In this document: piece after piece, positions 7,408 to 7,839 of the stretch
Layout of the letters: each line of letters starts with the position of its first letter
How positions within the stretch are numbered: the first letter of the stretch is position 1
Origin: Bacteroidetes bacterium QH_10_64_19
GTDB taxonomy: Bacteria; Bacteroidota; Rhodothermia; Rhodothermales; Salinibacteraceae
Direction of reading: 5' to 3'
DNA: 7,839 nucleotides
Assembly (NCBI GenBank): GCA_003023125.1
Contig: PXSY01000085.1
Coordinates: 1 to 7,839 of the forward strand
Made by a program: the position numbers and the translations under genes
Notes under the pieces: generated by a model
Database searches by the model: none
The model's input: only the letters and a program-made list of their open reading frames with translations
Told to the model about the DNA's origin: nothing

Positions 7408-7839
7408 TTATCGGAGCTTGCGCCGCGTAAACCACCGTTCTCCGAAGTTCACGTGGAGCGAAACCCCAAAAAAGGTATCGCGGACGAGGGAGTTCGACGT
7501 TGTCCCTCGAGCCCCGACACGGGTATTTAGGTCAATTCGCGTGCCAGAAAGAGAGGTGGGCAGGCTGACCCCCGCAGTCACGGCGGATTCATACAGGTCG
7601 GTTTGCTGGTCGGGGCGCACGTACATGTGCTCTACGTAGCCCCCAAACCGATAGGCAATCTGTGCAAAGTATCCGGCCAGTTGGTCATCGCCGGCCGGCA
7701 CCACCTCGGCTCCCGTCGAGAGGCGCCAGCGGTCCGCCAGGGTGGCTGTGCCGCCCACCGGGAAACGGACGGGGGACGTGTCGGCCGAGCCGCCCGAGAA
7801 ATCGCTGGAAGCAGTGCTCCACGGGTCGAAGCTGCCGTC
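7408..7839 (-). CDS. Outer-membrane beta-barrel protein, C-terminal part (runs off right edge)
   Basis: The last 143 codons of a gene that starts beyond the right edge are visible; the frame is open from 7839 to the stop. The sequence alternates polar and hydrophobic residues as barrel strands do (RWRLSTGAEV, FAQIAYRFGGYVEHMYV, ESAVTAGVSL, IDLNTRVGAR), separated by short polar turns. It ends in RDTFFGVSLHVNFGERWFTRRKLR, of which the strand GVSLHVNFGERWF resembles the terminal strand of Bacteroidota barrel proteins related to the FadL/OMPP1 transporters; those usually show a G-RGT turn and an E-WF-R ending like this one. The family suggestion is from memory of such C-termini and is moderate; the outer-membrane barrel nature is better supported. 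The gene precedes the secreted TPR protein gene on the same strand by 125 bp, so the two may act together at the outer membrane. The substrate is not visible. Confidence 0.75.
   Translation of the reverse strand, partial: DGSFDPWSTASSDFSGGSADTSPVRFPVGGTATLADRWRLSTGAEVVPAGDDQLAGYFAQIAYRFGGYVEHMYVRPDQQTDLYESAVTAGVSLPTSLSGTRIDLNTRVGARGTTSNSLVRDTFFGVSLHVNFGERWFTRRKLR

Overview
The window reads as chromosomal DNA of an extremely halophilic Bacteroidota, most like Salinibacter or a close Rhodothermia relative. The evidence is high GC; a Bacteroidota-type LptD; a secreted TPR protein and an outer-membrane barrel with Bacteroidota-style C-termini; start codons without clear Shine-Dalgarno sequences; and a strongly acidic, lysine-poor enolase (about 75 Asp+Glu against about 29 Lys+Arg by hand count), as expected of a salt-in cytoplasm. 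The organism assignment is inference. Every supported gene is on the minus strand, so transcription runs from the right end to the left.

In transcription order: (1) the 3' part of an outer-membrane beta-barrel gene enters from the right edge (7839-7408). (2) After a 125-bp gap comes a secreted TPR-repeat protein (7282-5933), followed by a good 13-bp hairpin terminator (5909-5879). (3) A 247-bp intergenic region holds that terminator and a weak Bacteroidota-type promoter candidate. (4) Enolase (5685-4399) is followed 14 bp later by a small FtsB/DivIC-type division protein (4384-4085), and after 85 bp by a ROK-family sugar kinase (3999-3016). (5) Seventeen bases on, an LptD-type LPS-assembly outer-membrane protein fills 2998-130, but it is split into two frames by a +1 frameshift near 1864-1866. 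(6) A probable lipoprotein gene starts at 96 and leaves at the left edge.

The layout suggests an eno-ftsB-ROK kinase-lptD group that mixes central sugar metabolism, division and outer-membrane biogenesis, with outer-membrane and periplasmic genes on either side. The eno-ftsB adjacency is also known from gammaproteobacteria. I see no mobile element, CRISPR array, RNA gene or defence system, and nothing that amounts to a new system. The points most worth checking are the lptD frameshift and its unclear N-terminus, the loss of all three zinc cysteines in the ROK kinase, and the two CxC pairs in LptD.
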